A DNA stretch of 64,000 nucleotides, taken from positions 1-64,000 of the forward strand of contig JBIQHJ010000001.1 in assembly GCA_044508625.1 (NCBI GenBank), given 5' to 3'. Positions 8,299-16,099 of this stretch are shown here, one piece after another; within the stretch, counting starts at the first letter, position 1; each line of letters opens with the position of its first letter. The translations under genes and the position numbers were made by a program. Origin of the DNA: Castellaniella sp044508625. GTDB lineage: Bacteria > Pseudomonadota > Gammaproteobacteria > Burkholderiales > Burkholderiaceae_B. The notes below the pieces were generated by a model. The model was not told the DNA's origin and did not search any database. It saw nothing but the letters and a program-made list of their open reading frames with translations.

Positions 8299-8741
8299 CA
8301 GGTTGCCGGCGAGGTCTGCGACTCGCCGAACTCTATCCACTCGATGCCGACCCAGCACAGCACGCCGTAGAAGGCCAGGGACAGGACGTGGGAGATGTAC
8401 TTGAGCGGGCGCCCGGCGAGGGCCGGCAGGTAGGTGACCAGCGCCTCCACGCCGATCAGCTTGCCGTGGCGCGCCGCGACCGCCGCGCCGATGAAGACCG
8501 ACCAGATCATCAGGTAGCGCGAAACCTCCTCGGTCCAGGAGGCGCGGACGTGGATGTCCAGGTGCGAGAACACGAAACGGGCCAGTATCCCCAGGGTCAC
8601 GGCCAGCACCATGGCCACCAGCATGAGGCCGCAGAGCTTGACCAGCCATTTGTTCATCGTGTCCACCGCGCGCAGCATGCGCTGGACGCCGCCGTGCGGC
8701 CGCGCCTGTTCAGGCACCCGCATTCGACTGGATAGTTGCAT
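8298..8741 (-). pseudogene. dctQ: TRAP transporter small permease DctQ, C-terminally truncated
   Basis: The 147-residue frame carries a long N-terminal tail, then typical DctQ helices (LCGLMLVAMVLAVTLGILAR, SWTEEVSRYLMIWSVFIGAA, LSLAFYGVLCWVGIEWIEFG) and the family loop FGESQTSPA, after which it stops at once. DctQ proteins normally continue about 40 residues with a fourth membrane helix. The stop falls at the junction with the beheaded dctM, so one deletion (about 0.4 kb by family lengths) explains both genes. The ATG at 8741 has AGGAGA six bases upstream and lies 32 bp inside the end of the FAH gene. Confidence 0.75.
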
Positions 8742-9969
8742 TGTCTGTCTCCTGTGTAGTGGTCTGTGAATCCTCCGATCGGGATGTCGTGTTTCCCGTT
8801 TCCAGGGGTATCCCTCGACGTGCCAGGCTGCGATAGAGGGCTCGGGCGCCGAACGTCCAGGGGGGAATCCGGGTGGAGAGCTGGACCTCGTTGACCAGCG
8901 CCCCCAGCAGGGGGGACGAGATCGTGACGATGTCGCCCAGGTGGTGCGTGAAGCCCGCGCCCGCTGTGCCCCGGTCCGCGATGGGCGAGAACATGGTGCC
9001 CAGGAACAGCATGAAGCCGTCCGGGTACTGGTGATGGTCGCCGTAGGCCTGTTCGACCAGGTCCAGCGGATCGCGGCTGATCTGGTCCATGCGGCTGACG
9101 GCATGCAGCCGGAAATCCTCCGGGCCCTCGATCAGCAGCGACACCTCGGCCTCGCGGACCGAGTCGATGGTGTAGTGCTCGTCGAACAGGCGGATGAAAG
9201 GGCCGATCACGCAGGATCCGTTGTTGTCCTTGGCCCTGCCCAGCAGCAGGGCGCTGCGGCCTTCGATGTCGCGCAGGTTGACGTCGTTGCCCAGCGTCGC
9301 GCCCCTCACGCGCCCCTTGCTGTCCACCGCCAGCACGATTTCCGGTTCGGGGTTGTTCCACTCGGAATCGGGATGCAGGCCGATGTGCTCGCCCAGGCCG
9401 ATGGACGCCATGGGCGGGGCCTTGGAAAAGATCTCGGCGTCGGGCCCGATGGCCACCTCCAGGTACTGGGACCATTCGCCGCGGCGGATGAGTTCCTCCT
9501 TCAGGTGCCGCGCGCTGTCCGACCCCGGCCGCACCGCCGACAGCTCGGTGCCGATCGCCGCCTGCAGCGATTCCCGGATGGCCAGGGCCTGCCGCGCGTC
9601 GCCGCCGGCCCTTTCCTCGATCAGGCGCTCGAGCAGGCTCACCATGAAGGTCACGCCCGAGGCCTTGACGACCTGGAGGTCGCAGGGCGCGCACAGGACG
9701 GGCTTGCCGGCCGAGGACTTCCTGTCGAGACTGTTCCGGATGATCTCGTCGACGGGCGCGATGGGTTCCCCCTCCAGGCCGCGCACGAAGCCCGCGCAAT
9801 CCTCGTGGTCCAGCAGGTCGGCCATGGTGGGCGCATGGGCCGAGATGTCGACCGCCTGGCCGTCCCTGACGACGACGACGCTCGGGCCGTCCTGGGGGGC
9901 CGGGCGCCAGACCCTGCCCACCAGCACCGCCTGGTCCAGGTCCACGGGTAGATGGCTGACTTTGCTCAT
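8710..9969 (-). CDS. FAH-family protein, 2-keto-3-deoxy sugar-acid dehydratase-like
   Basis: A 419-residue fumarylacetoacetate-hydrolase-fold protein, first gene of the minus-strand operon. The metal ligands are in place: E208 and E210 in NPEPEIVLAVD and D229 in LGNDVNLRDIEG. The stretch GNDVNLRDIEG followed by GSCVIGP resembles bacterial 2-keto-3-deoxy-arabinonate dehydratase-type members rather than classical FAH, which would suit a sugar-acid pathway near GH88. The last 25 residues form a Ser/Thr/Gln/Glu-rich tail overlapping the start of dctQ. The ATG at 9969 is preferred over an upstream TTG at 9984. The dyad at 10051-10069 lies 82 bp upstream. Confidence 0.8.
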   Translation of the reverse strand: MSKVSHLPVDLDQAVLVGRVWRPAPQDGPSVVVVRDGQAVDISAHAPTMADLLDHEDCAGFVRGLEGEPIAPVDEIIRNSLDRKSSAGKPVLCAPCDLQVVKASGVTFMVSLLERLIEERAGGDARQALAIRESLQAAIGTELSAVRPGSDSARHLKEELIRRGEWSQYLEVAIGPDAEIFSKAPPMASIGLGEHIGLHPDSEWNNPEPEIVLAVDSKGRVRGATLGNDVNLRDIEGRSALLLGRAKDNNGSCVIGPFIRLFDEHYTIDSVREAEVSLLIEGPEDFRLHAVSRMDQISRDPLDLVEQAYGDHHQYPDGFMLFLGTMFSPIADRGTAGAGFTHHLGDIVTISSPLLGALVNEVQLSTRIPPWTFGARALYRSLARRGIPLETGNTTSRSEDSQTTTQETDNATIQSNAGA

Positions 9970-10050
9970 GGTTTCGCTGTCCAAGACTGACTATCGGAAA
10001 ACACGGCCAGTCTAATGTTGCCGCCCTGAGTCGGACAATCCATTGTTTTT

Positions 10051-10069
10051 ATTTCTAATATATTGGAAG
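10051..10069. promoter_or_regulatory. Candidate IclR operator upstream of the FAH-TRAP operon
   Basis: On the minus strand this reads CTTCCAATATATTAGAAAT. It matches the 245-263 dyad at 15 of 19 positions, with the same TTCC and GAAAT flanks and AT core. It lies in the only AT-rich patch between the operon start (9969) and the divergent diguanylate cyclase gene. Shared control by the IclR protein is inferred. Confidence 0.4.
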
Positions 10070-10137
10070 TCTGAGGCGAAAAAATTCCGGGAGGCAGGGC
10101 GCCCGCCGTGGATTCATCACACTCATCCCCCAAAGCG

Positions 10138-10156
10138 ATCACTGTGGTGATATCAT
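10138..10156 (+). promoter_or_regulatory. Inverted repeat ATCAC-TGTG-GTGAT next to a TATCAT -10-like hexamer
   Basis: A perfect 5+5 bp dyad at 10138-10151 abuts TATCAT at 10151-10156, about 70 bp before the diguanylate cyclase start. There is no good -35 hexamer at 17 bp, so the dyad may bind an activator, or a repressor of this gene. Confidence 0.3.
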
Positions 10157-10226
10157 GTAACAAAAAGAATCCACTCTGATAAAGCCACCCATTGCCGGAT
10201 GAGGGCGGTCATCATGCGAGGCTCCG

Positions 10227-11300
10227 TTGTTCAACCGATCGTCGCCCGTCCGTGAGCCCGCTGGCGTGGTCAGCGACCCGCGCCGGCTCCGGGCGCTGGC
10301 CGACTACCAGATCCTCGATACCGAGCGCGAGCCGGCCTTCGATGGGATCGTCGAGCTGGCGCGCGGCGTGTGTGGCGTGCCCGTCGCGCTCGTGGGCTTC
10401 ATCGATTCCGCCCGGCAGTGGTTCAAGGCGGAGGCCGGGCTGGGCGTGCGCGAGGCGCCGCTGGATGATTCGCCTCGCCAGGACGCCCTGCTGGAGGCGG
10501 ATGTGCTCGTGATCGGCGATACGCGGGAGGATGCGCGGATATCGTCCAATCCGCTGTTGCGGGCCGCCGGGCGCAGTTTGCGGTTCTATGCGGGCGCCCT
10601 GCTGAAATCGGGTCCCTATCCGCTGGGGATGCTGTGCGTGCTGGACGAGTTTCCCCGGGCGCTGGGCCCGGGCCAGCTCGAGGCGCTGGCCCTGATGCGC
10701 GACCAGGTCGCGCACCTGCTCGATTTCCGCCGCCACCACCTGGTCCAGCACCGCATCGTGCGAGAGCTCGACGAGGCGCGCAACGAGCTGCAGCGGCAGG
10801 TCCACCTCGACCCGCTGACGGGCCTGCTGAACCGGCGCGCGCTCGAGAGCCGCTTGCGTTTCGAGCTGGAATCCCTGTCGGACGACGAGCCGCCCGGCGC
10901 GGTCCTGATGCTGGACCTCAATGGCTTCAAGCGCGTCAACGACACCTACGGGCACCTGCGCGGCGACCGGGTGCTGAAGCAGGTGGCGGGCCTGCTGCGC
11001 AAGGCGACGCGGGCGAGGGACGTGCTCGGGCGCTGGGGCGGCGACGAGTTCCTGCTGCTGTTGCCGGCGACGGACCTGGGGCAGGCCCGGGACGTGGCCG
11101 AGCGGATCTCGCAGGGCCTGGACCGCGAGTTCGCGGCCGGCCGGACGGGGGGCGTGATTTCCGCCAGCATCGGCATCACCGCGCTGGCGGGCTTCCGCTC
11201 GATCTCGGACGTGATACACACCGTCGATACGGCCATGTACCAGGCCAAGCGTTCGGAGGGCGAGGGGCCGCGGATCCGGGTGGCGGTCCAGCCTTCATGA
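10227..11300 (+). CDS. GAF-GGDEF diguanylate cyclase
   Basis: A 357-residue cytoplasmic protein with an N-terminal GAF domain (about residues 20-165: LDTEREPAFDGIVELARGV, RQWFKAEAGLG, RFYAGALL, LGMLCVLD), a short coiled linker (170-200) and a GGDEF domain. The active-site loop GGDEF is intact at 271-275, and the product-inhibition site RxxD is present at R262-D265, so it should make cyclic di-GMP with feedback control. There are no membrane segments. The start is uncertain: I use TTG at 10227 (GAGG five bases upstream); GTG at 10266 is an alternative. It stands alone between a catabolic operon and a convergent ThDP enzyme; its signal is unknown. Confidence 0.85.
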   Translation: MFNRSSPVREPAGVVSDPRRLRALADYQILDTEREPAFDGIVELARGVCGVPVALVGFIDSARQWFKAEAGLGVREAPLDDSPRQDALLEADVLVIGDTREDARISSNPLLRAAGRSLRFYAGALLKSGPYPLGMLCVLDEFPRALGPGQLEALALMRDQVAHLLDFRRHHLVQHRIVRELDEARNELQRQVHLDPLTGLLNRRALESRLRFELESLSDDEPPGAVLMLDLNGFKRVNDTYGHLRGDRVLKQVAGLLRKATRARDVLGRWGGDEFLLLLPATDLGQARDVAERISQGLDREFAAGRTGGVISASIGITALAGFRSISDVIHTVDTAMYQAKRSEGEGPRIRVAVQPS

Positions 11301-11491
11301 TCGGCCGGCTGCGGGAGGAAAAGGGCCGCGAGGCCTCCCCCGGCCCGGACGGCGCGCGCGCCGCACCGCGAGGGAAGGGTGGCGGCCCGGACGGCGGAAG
11401 GGGTGCGGCGGCCCCGCGTCCGGCAGCGGCGGCCCCGCATCCTCCATCGCGCCGCGCCCCCGGGGAGACGCTGCGGCGCGGCCGGCGGGGA

Positions 11492-13216
11492 TTACGAGGG
11501 CTTGCGGTAGATGCGGTTGATTTCCCAGTGGCCGGTCGTGGGGGTGGGGACGAGCTGGACGGGGACCTGGATGACGGTCGGCCGGCCGGAGGCGAGGGCC
11601 TGCTTCAGGGCGTCGACCAGTTGGCCGGGCTTTTCGATGGCGATGCCGTCCGCGCCGAAGGCGCGCGCCGTCGCGGCGAAATCGATGTGATAGGGCGTGT
11701 CGTTCGATCCGAACATGCAGCCGTAGGTCCCGCCGAGGTGCCGCTTTTCGATGCCCGAGATCACGCCGTACGAGGCGTTGTCCATCACCACCCAGACCAC
11801 GGGAAGGTTTTCCTCGACCGCGATGGCGATGACGCCGATGTTGCTGGAGAAGCAGCCATCCCCGATCAGGGCCACGGCGGCGCGGTCGCGCGCCGCGTAC
11901 TTGGCGCCGAGGACCGCGGCATGCCCGAAACCCATGGTGGCCATGCCGCCCGGGGTGATCATGGTGCCGGGCACGTCGAGGGCGAATTGCTGGCCCACGC
12001 CGTTCTTGTTCCAGCCCACGTCGGTGACGATGAATCCGTCCTCGGGCAGCGCCTTGCGGACGTCGCCCAGCACGCGCTCGGGGCGCAGGGGGAATTCGTC
12101 GGAATCCCGCTGCTTGGCATAGACCTCCACGAATGCCTGGCGGCCGTCGGCGATCCGCTTGCGCATGGCGGGGTCGGGCGTGCTGCCGATGTCCCGGGCA
12201 TGGCGTGCGATCAGTCCCAGGGCCTGCTTGGCGTCGGCGATCACGCCGAGCTCGGTGGCGTAGTTGCGGCCGATCTCGGCCTCGTCGATGTCGATATGGA
12301 TGAGGCGGGTCTTGGGGATGTCGAAAGTGAACTCCGGATCCCAGGAGCTGCAGTCGGTTTCCGCGAACCGGGTGGCCACGGCGAGGATCAGGTCGGCGTT
12401 CCGGCAGAATTCATTGGCGACGGGCTGGCCCCAGTATCCGGTCGTGCCCAGCAGCAGGGGATGCGCGTCCGGCAGCACGCCCTTGCCCATGAGGCTCGTG
12501 GCGACGGGGATTTCCAGCGCCTCGGCGAGCTCGGCCAGCTCGCGGGTGGCCTTGGCGATGTGGACACCGCCGCCGACGTAGATGACGGGGTTCCTGGCCC
12601 TGGACAGGGCCTCGGCGATCTCCCTGGCCTGGTCCTCGGAAATGGCGGGGCTGGCGATGGGCGCCGGCATCTTCTGGAAGGACCCCTCGGGCAGCTCGGC
12701 CGAAAAGAAATCCATGGGAACGTCGACCAGCACGACGCCCTTGCGGCCGGCCTGGGCAAAGTGGAAGGCGCGCTCCATGATGCGGGGCAGGTCCTCCGCG
12801 CGGGTGACGCGGTAGATCCGCTTGCAGATGGGGCGGCACATCTCGACCTGGTCGGCATCGGCGTGCAGGTTGATTTCCTGGTGGGGGCCGCGCCCGAAGC
12901 CATAGGACTGGATGTTGCCGGTGATCACCACCATGGGCACCGAGTCCAGCGAGGCGGTCGCGATCCCGGTGATCGCGTTGGTCAGGCCCGGGCCCACGTG
13001 GGTCAGCACGACCCCCGTCTTGCCCGACACGCGGGCGTATCCGTCGGCCATGTGCGCGGCGAGCTGCTCGTGCCGGCACGACACGAAGTCTATCTTGCTG
13101 CGGCTGATCGCATCGAGCATCTGCACCAGGGAATGTCCGCACAGCCCGTAGATCGCCTCGACGCCCAGGCGTTCGAGATATTCGGCCAGTTGAACTGCTG
13201 CTACTTGTTTTTTCAT
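11492..13216 (-). CDS. Thiamine-diphosphate-dependent enzyme, acetolactate synthase/2-oxo-acid decarboxylase family
   Basis: A 574-residue protein with the three-domain ThDP fold. The N-terminal PYR domain carries the cofactor-activating E50 (VSCRHEQLAAHMADGYAR), the middle domain has VIYVGGGVHIAKATREL near 212, and the C-terminal PP domain has the GDG...N binding motif (ALIGDGCFSSNIGVIAIAVE followed by VVMDNASYG). It may decarboxylate or carboligate a 2-oxo acid; oxalyl-CoA decarboxylase-like or glyoxylate carboligase-like activities are possible but not shown. GAGG stands six bases before the ATG. It is divergent from the MmgE/PrpD gene, and its promoter contains one of three related elements (13277-13293). 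Confidence 0.83.
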   Translation of the reverse strand: MKKQVAAVQLAEYLERLGVEAIYGLCGHSLVQMLDAISRSKIDFVSCRHEQLAAHMADGYARVSGKTGVVLTHVGPGLTNAITGIATASLDSVPMVVITGNIQSYGFGRGPHQEINLHADADQVEMCRPICKRIYRVTRAEDLPRIMERAFHFAQAGRKGVVLVDVPMDFFSAELPEGSFQKMPAPIASPAISEDQAREIAEALSRARNPVIYVGGGVHIAKATRELAELAEALEIPVATSLMGKGVLPDAHPLLLGTTGYWGQPVANEFCRNADLILAVATRFAETDCSSWDPEFTFDIPKTRLIHIDIDEAEIGRNYATELGVIADAKQALGLIARHARDIGSTPDPAMRKRIADGRQAFVEVYAKQRDSDEFPLRPERVLGDVRKALPEDGFIVTDVGWNKNGVGQQFALDVPGTMITPGGMATMGFGHAAVLGAKYAARDRAAVALIGDGCFSSNIGVIAIAVEENLPVVWVVMDNASYGVISGIEKRHLGGTYGCMFGSNDTPYHIDFAATARAFGADGIAIEKPGQLVDALKQALASGRPTVIQVPVQLVPTPTTGHWEINRIYRKPS

Positions 13217-13276
13217 TGCGCGCCTCACAGGGACAGATGGGTATAGAGGCATGCTATCCCCCGCGGCGCGGCGAGT

Positions 13277-13293
13277 TGCGAAAATTTGGAAAA
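13277..13293 (-). promoter_or_regulatory. Shared promoter element, copy 1 (before the ThDP enzyme)
   Basis: On the minus strand this reads TTTTCCAAATTTTCGCA and is followed 20 nt later by TAGCAT. It matches the copy at 15825-15841 at 15 of 17 positions. The distance to the putative -10 suits an activator bound near -35, for example the LysR protein encoded at 14900 (inference). Confidence 0.4.
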
Positions 13294-13367
13294 CGAGCCT
13301 TCATCGCCGGGGTGAGGGATTCCCCGGACGCCGGGCCGGAATCCCCCTCTGAAAATGAGAAGGATGC

Positions 13368-13410
13368 ATTTCCCAAAAGTCATCGCTGGGCGCGGGGCCC
13401 TGGATAAGAT
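13368..13410 (+). promoter_or_regulatory. Shared promoter element, copy 2, and -10 (before MmgE/PrpD)
   Basis: ATTTCCCAAAAGTCATC at 13368-13384 is followed after 20 nt by TAAGAT at 13405-13410, 28 bp before the start codon. It is the weakest of the three copies (12 of 17 matches to copy 3), but the spacing is the same. Confidence 0.35.
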
Positions 13411-13438
13411 GGCACAGGTCATGTCAAGGAGAGGATCG

Positions 13439-14794
13439 ATGCCCGGCATCCTGGCGGAAATCGCAGACTACACGCAACACGAGGCGCGCCGCGAGCTGCC
13501 GGAGGACGTCATGCACCATGCCAAGCGCGCGGTGCTGGACTGGTTCTCGGCCCTGTATCCGGGCACGCGCGTCGCCCCGACCAGCCAACTGGTGCGCGCG
13601 CATTTCCGCGAGCTCGGCCATGGGCGCTCCAGCCTCCCGGGGTTCAGGACCACGGCGTTTCCCGCCCTGGCCGCCTGGATCAACGGCACGGCCTCCCATG
13701 CGGTCGAGTTCGACGACATCTTTCGCGACGCGGTGTACCATCCCGGCGTCCCGGTGATCGCCGCAGCCCTGGCCGTCGCCGAGGACGAGGGCTGTTCCGG
13801 CCGCGACCTGCTGCGCGCGGTCACGGTGGGCTACGAGATCTCGACCCGCATCGGCGCGGCCGTGCAGCCCTCGCACTATCTGTATTTCCACACCACCGGA
13901 ACGGTGGGCTGCTTCGGCGGCGCCGCCGCGGCCGCCTTCCTGCTCGAGCCGCATGACGGGGCGGTCATGCAGCACGCGCTGGCGACCGCCGCGACGTTCG
14001 CCTCGGGGCTGCAGCAGGCGTTCCGCTCGGAATCGATGACCAAGGCGCTGCATGGCGGCCATGCCGCGGCCACCGGCGTGACGGCCGCGAAAGGCGCGGC
14101 CGGTGGCATCACGGGCGCCCTGGACATCCTCGAGGGGGAGGTCGGCTTCGGCGCGGCGATGGCCACCGATCCGGTCTGGAGCCGCGCGACCGAGGGCCTG
14201 GGCCGGCGCTACAACATCATGCGCGTCACGCAAAAGAACCATGGCTGCTGCGGTCACACCTTCGCGGCGATCGACGCCGCCCTGGCCCTGCGCGGGCAAC
14301 TGGCCGATGTAGATCCTTCATCGATACGTTCCATCGAGATCGATACCTATCAGGCGGCCATCGACGTGGCCGGCATGCCCGATCCCAAGACCGCGCGCCA
14401 GGCGAGGTTCAGCCTCCAGTACGTGGTCAGCCACGCCTTGCTGCATGGGTCCGTGCGGCTCGACGCCTTCACCGAGGCCAGCCTGGCGGATGCCGGCACC
14501 CGCTCGCTGATGCGGCGGGTGCGGCTCGCCGGCGATCCCGAGCTGAGCGCCGGCTTTCCCTCGAGGCGCGCCGCGCGCGTGCGCCTCGAGCTCCAGGACG
14601 GCAGGCGCCTGGAGCATTTCTCGCCCTACCGCAAGGGCGATCCCGAGTCGCCCCTGAGCGACGCCGAGCTCGACGACAAGTTCGACGAACTGGTCGCGCC
14701 CGTCCTGGGCGCCGCCGCGGCCGCCCGGCTGCGGGAGAACATCTGGCGGCTCGACCGCCTGGACCTGGGAGACCTGGCCCTGGTGCCGGCGTAG
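13439..14794 (+). CDS. MmgE/PrpD family protein
   Basis: A 451-residue all-helical plus alpha/beta protein of the 2-methylcitrate dehydratase/cis-aconitate decarboxylase/immune-responsive-gene-1 family. Marks are HHAKRAVLDWFSALYPGTR near 25, GTASHAVEFDDIFRDAVYHPG near 78 (the conserved Asp-rich helix), LHGGHAAATGVTAAKGAAGG near 200 and KNHGCCGHTFAAIDA near 265. Substrates in the family are 2-methylcitrate, cis-aconitate and related hydroxy-tricarboxylates; this one is untyped. AAGGAG precedes the ATG at 13439, so an in-frame ATG at 13355 is rejected. The downstream LysR gene is on the same strand about 105 bp away. Confidence 0.83.
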   Translation: MPGILAEIADYTQHEARRELPEDVMHHAKRAVLDWFSALYPGTRVAPTSQLVRAHFRELGHGRSSLPGFRTTAFPALAAWINGTASHAVEFDDIFRDAVYHPGVPVIAAALAVAEDEGCSGRDLLRAVTVGYEISTRIGAAVQPSHYLYFHTTGTVGCFGGAAAAAFLLEPHDGAVMQHALATAATFASGLQQAFRSESMTKALHGGHAAATGVTAAKGAAGGITGALDILEGEVGFGAAMATDPVWSRATEGLGRRYNIMRVTQKNHGCCGHTFAAIDAALALRGQLADVDPSSIRSIEIDTYQAAIDVAGMPDPKTARQARFSLQYVVSHALLHGSVRLDAFTEASLADAGTRSLMRRVRLAGDPELSAGFPSRRAARVRLELQDGRRLEHFSPYRKGDPESPLSDAELDDKFDELVAPVLGAAAAARLRENIWRLDRLDLGDLALVPA

Positions 14795-14899
14795 CCGCTC
14801 GTTTCCTGGAGGCCGTCCCGGATGTATGCTGTCCGGGCGCTCGGCCATTTGGAGATCATGCGGCGCCGTCGGGCGGTGAGCCACTGGAGGCTGGAGACA

Positions 14900-15817
14900 A
14901 TGAAGATGGATATTCCCGCGCTGGAATTGTTCGTTGCGGCGGTCGAGGACAAGAGCCTGTCGCGGGCGGCCGAGCGCGTCAACGTCGTGACCTCGGCGGC
15001 GAGCAAGCGGATCATCGAGCTCGAGCGCCAGCTCGGGGTCGTGCTGCTGCACCGGCATGGGCGCGGCGTCGAGCCCACCTCGGCCGGCGCGATGCTGTAC
15101 CAGCGCGCCAAGGCGATCCTGCGCAGCGTGCGGCTCGCCGAGGAGGCGGTGACCGAGTTCGCGCCCACGGGGATCGCCAAGATCCGCCTCGCGGCGAACC
15201 GCTCGACCATGCTGCAGTACATCCCCAGGCTCGTCAGCCGGTACCTGAAGCAGTCCCCCGACACGCGGATCGACCTGCAGGAGCACCTGAGCTTCGACAT
15301 CCCCAGGATCGTGGCCCAGGGAGAGGCCGACATCGGGGTCTATCACAACATCCGGCCCGCGCCGGGGGTGACGTCCCATCCCTTCATCAGCGACCGGGTC
15401 GTGCTGCTCGTCCCGAACGGCCATCCCCTGGCGAGCCGGGAATCGCTCTACCTCGAGGAGGCCATCGACTACGACTTCGTCGGCTATTTCCCGCGGCATT
15501 CCTTCGAGGCCTTCATGGAGCTGGCGGAGCAGAGCCTGTCGCGCCCCTTGAACGTCCGCGTGCAGGTGACCGACTTCGAGGCGCGCTGCACCCTGGTGAG
15601 CGAGGGCCTCGGCCTGGCGCTGATGCCCGAGCAGGGCACGCGCGCGCACGCGGCGCGCCTGCACCTGACCTGCCTGCCCCTCAAGGACGAGTGGACGGTC
15701 CGCCGGTATTACCTGTGCGTGCGCAACGCCGACAACCTGACCGGGCCGGTCTCCAGCCTGCTGGATTACCTGATCCAGGCCAGCCGGGAAGGCGGCGCGG
15801 CCGTCGAGCGGATTTGA
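14900..15817 (+). CDS. LysR-family transcriptional regulator
   Basis: A 305-residue protein with an N-terminal winged helix-turn-helix (residues 3-62: LELFVAAVEDKSLSRAAERV, TSAASKRIIELERQLGVVLL) and a C-terminal co-inducer domain (IRLAANRSTMLQYIPRLV, then VTDFEARCTLVSEGLGLALM). SAASKRI replaces the more usual SAVSRQI in the recognition helix, and together with the N-terminal ELF it places this protein in the LysR branch lacking the LNALRVFE start. GGAGGCTGGAGACA precedes the ATG at 14900. It lies between the ThDP-MmgE pair and the AroE-FAD operon, both of whose promoters carry related elements, so it is the best candidate to regulate them. Confidence 0.9.
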   Translation: MKMDIPALELFVAAVEDKSLSRAAERVNVVTSAASKRIIELERQLGVVLLHRHGRGVEPTSAGAMLYQRAKAILRSVRLAEEAVTEFAPTGIAKIRLAANRSTMLQYIPRLVSRYLKQSPDTRIDLQEHLSFDIPRIVAQGEADIGVYHNIRPAPGVTSHPFISDRVVLLVPNGHPLASRESLYLEEAIDYDFVGYFPRHSFEAFMELAEQSLSRPLNVRVQVTDFEARCTLVSEGLGLALMPEQGTRAHAARLHLTCLPLKDEWTVRRYYLCVRNADNLTGPVSSLLDYLIQASREGGAAVERI

Positions 15818-15824
15818 AGGCTGC

Positions 15825-15868
15825 TTTTCCCAATTTTCACATGCGGGGCTTTCTCGAAGGCATAGGAT
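15825..15868 (+). promoter_or_regulatory. Shared promoter element, copy 3, and -10 (before the AroE-FAD operon)
   Basis: TTTTCCCAATTTTCACA at 15825-15841 is followed after 21 nt by TAGGAT at 15863-15868. This is the clearest copy of the element also found at 13277-13293 and 13368-13384. It begins directly after the LysR stop codon. Confidence 0.4.
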
Positions 15869-15928
15869 CATCGGTGAGGCGGTAAAGGACGAGGTCCGCC
15901 CACAATGATCAATCGAGGAAGAGACGCC

Positions 15929-16099
15929 ATGTTCAGCAATCATCGCCGCCGGCCCGGATCCGGGGGGATCCGCCGCGCAGCCATCGCCGCCGGCACCCTG
16001 CCGGCCCTTTCGTTCAATGTCCCGGCCCGGGAGGCTGGCGCGCCGGACGCATCCTTCGGCTCGAGGGCTGGAAGCGGCCGCGGCATGGGGCCGCTATGA
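15929..16099 (+). pseudogene. Short signal-peptide-like frame, probable remnant of a secreted binding protein
   Basis: The 56 codons begin with a good ribosome binding site (GAGGAAGAG) and an N-terminus resembling an export signal (MFSN-HRRR, then IRRAAIAAGTLPALSFNVPA). They then continue as composition-biased sequence (DASFGSRAGSGRGMGPL) and stop in an ATGA overlap with the AroE-like gene. Bug/TctC-type solute-binding proteins often begin this way. I infer that such a gene stood here and lost nearly all of its mature part. An upstream ATG at 15905 is in frame. It could instead be a genuine leader peptide coupling translation to the next gene. Confidence 0.4.

Noticed and set aside
8710..8790. 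A separate small gene encoded by the Ser/Thr/Gln-rich end of the FAH protein
   Set aside because: It is continuous with the FAH frame and overlaps the dctQ ribosome binding site; no independent start signal is seen.
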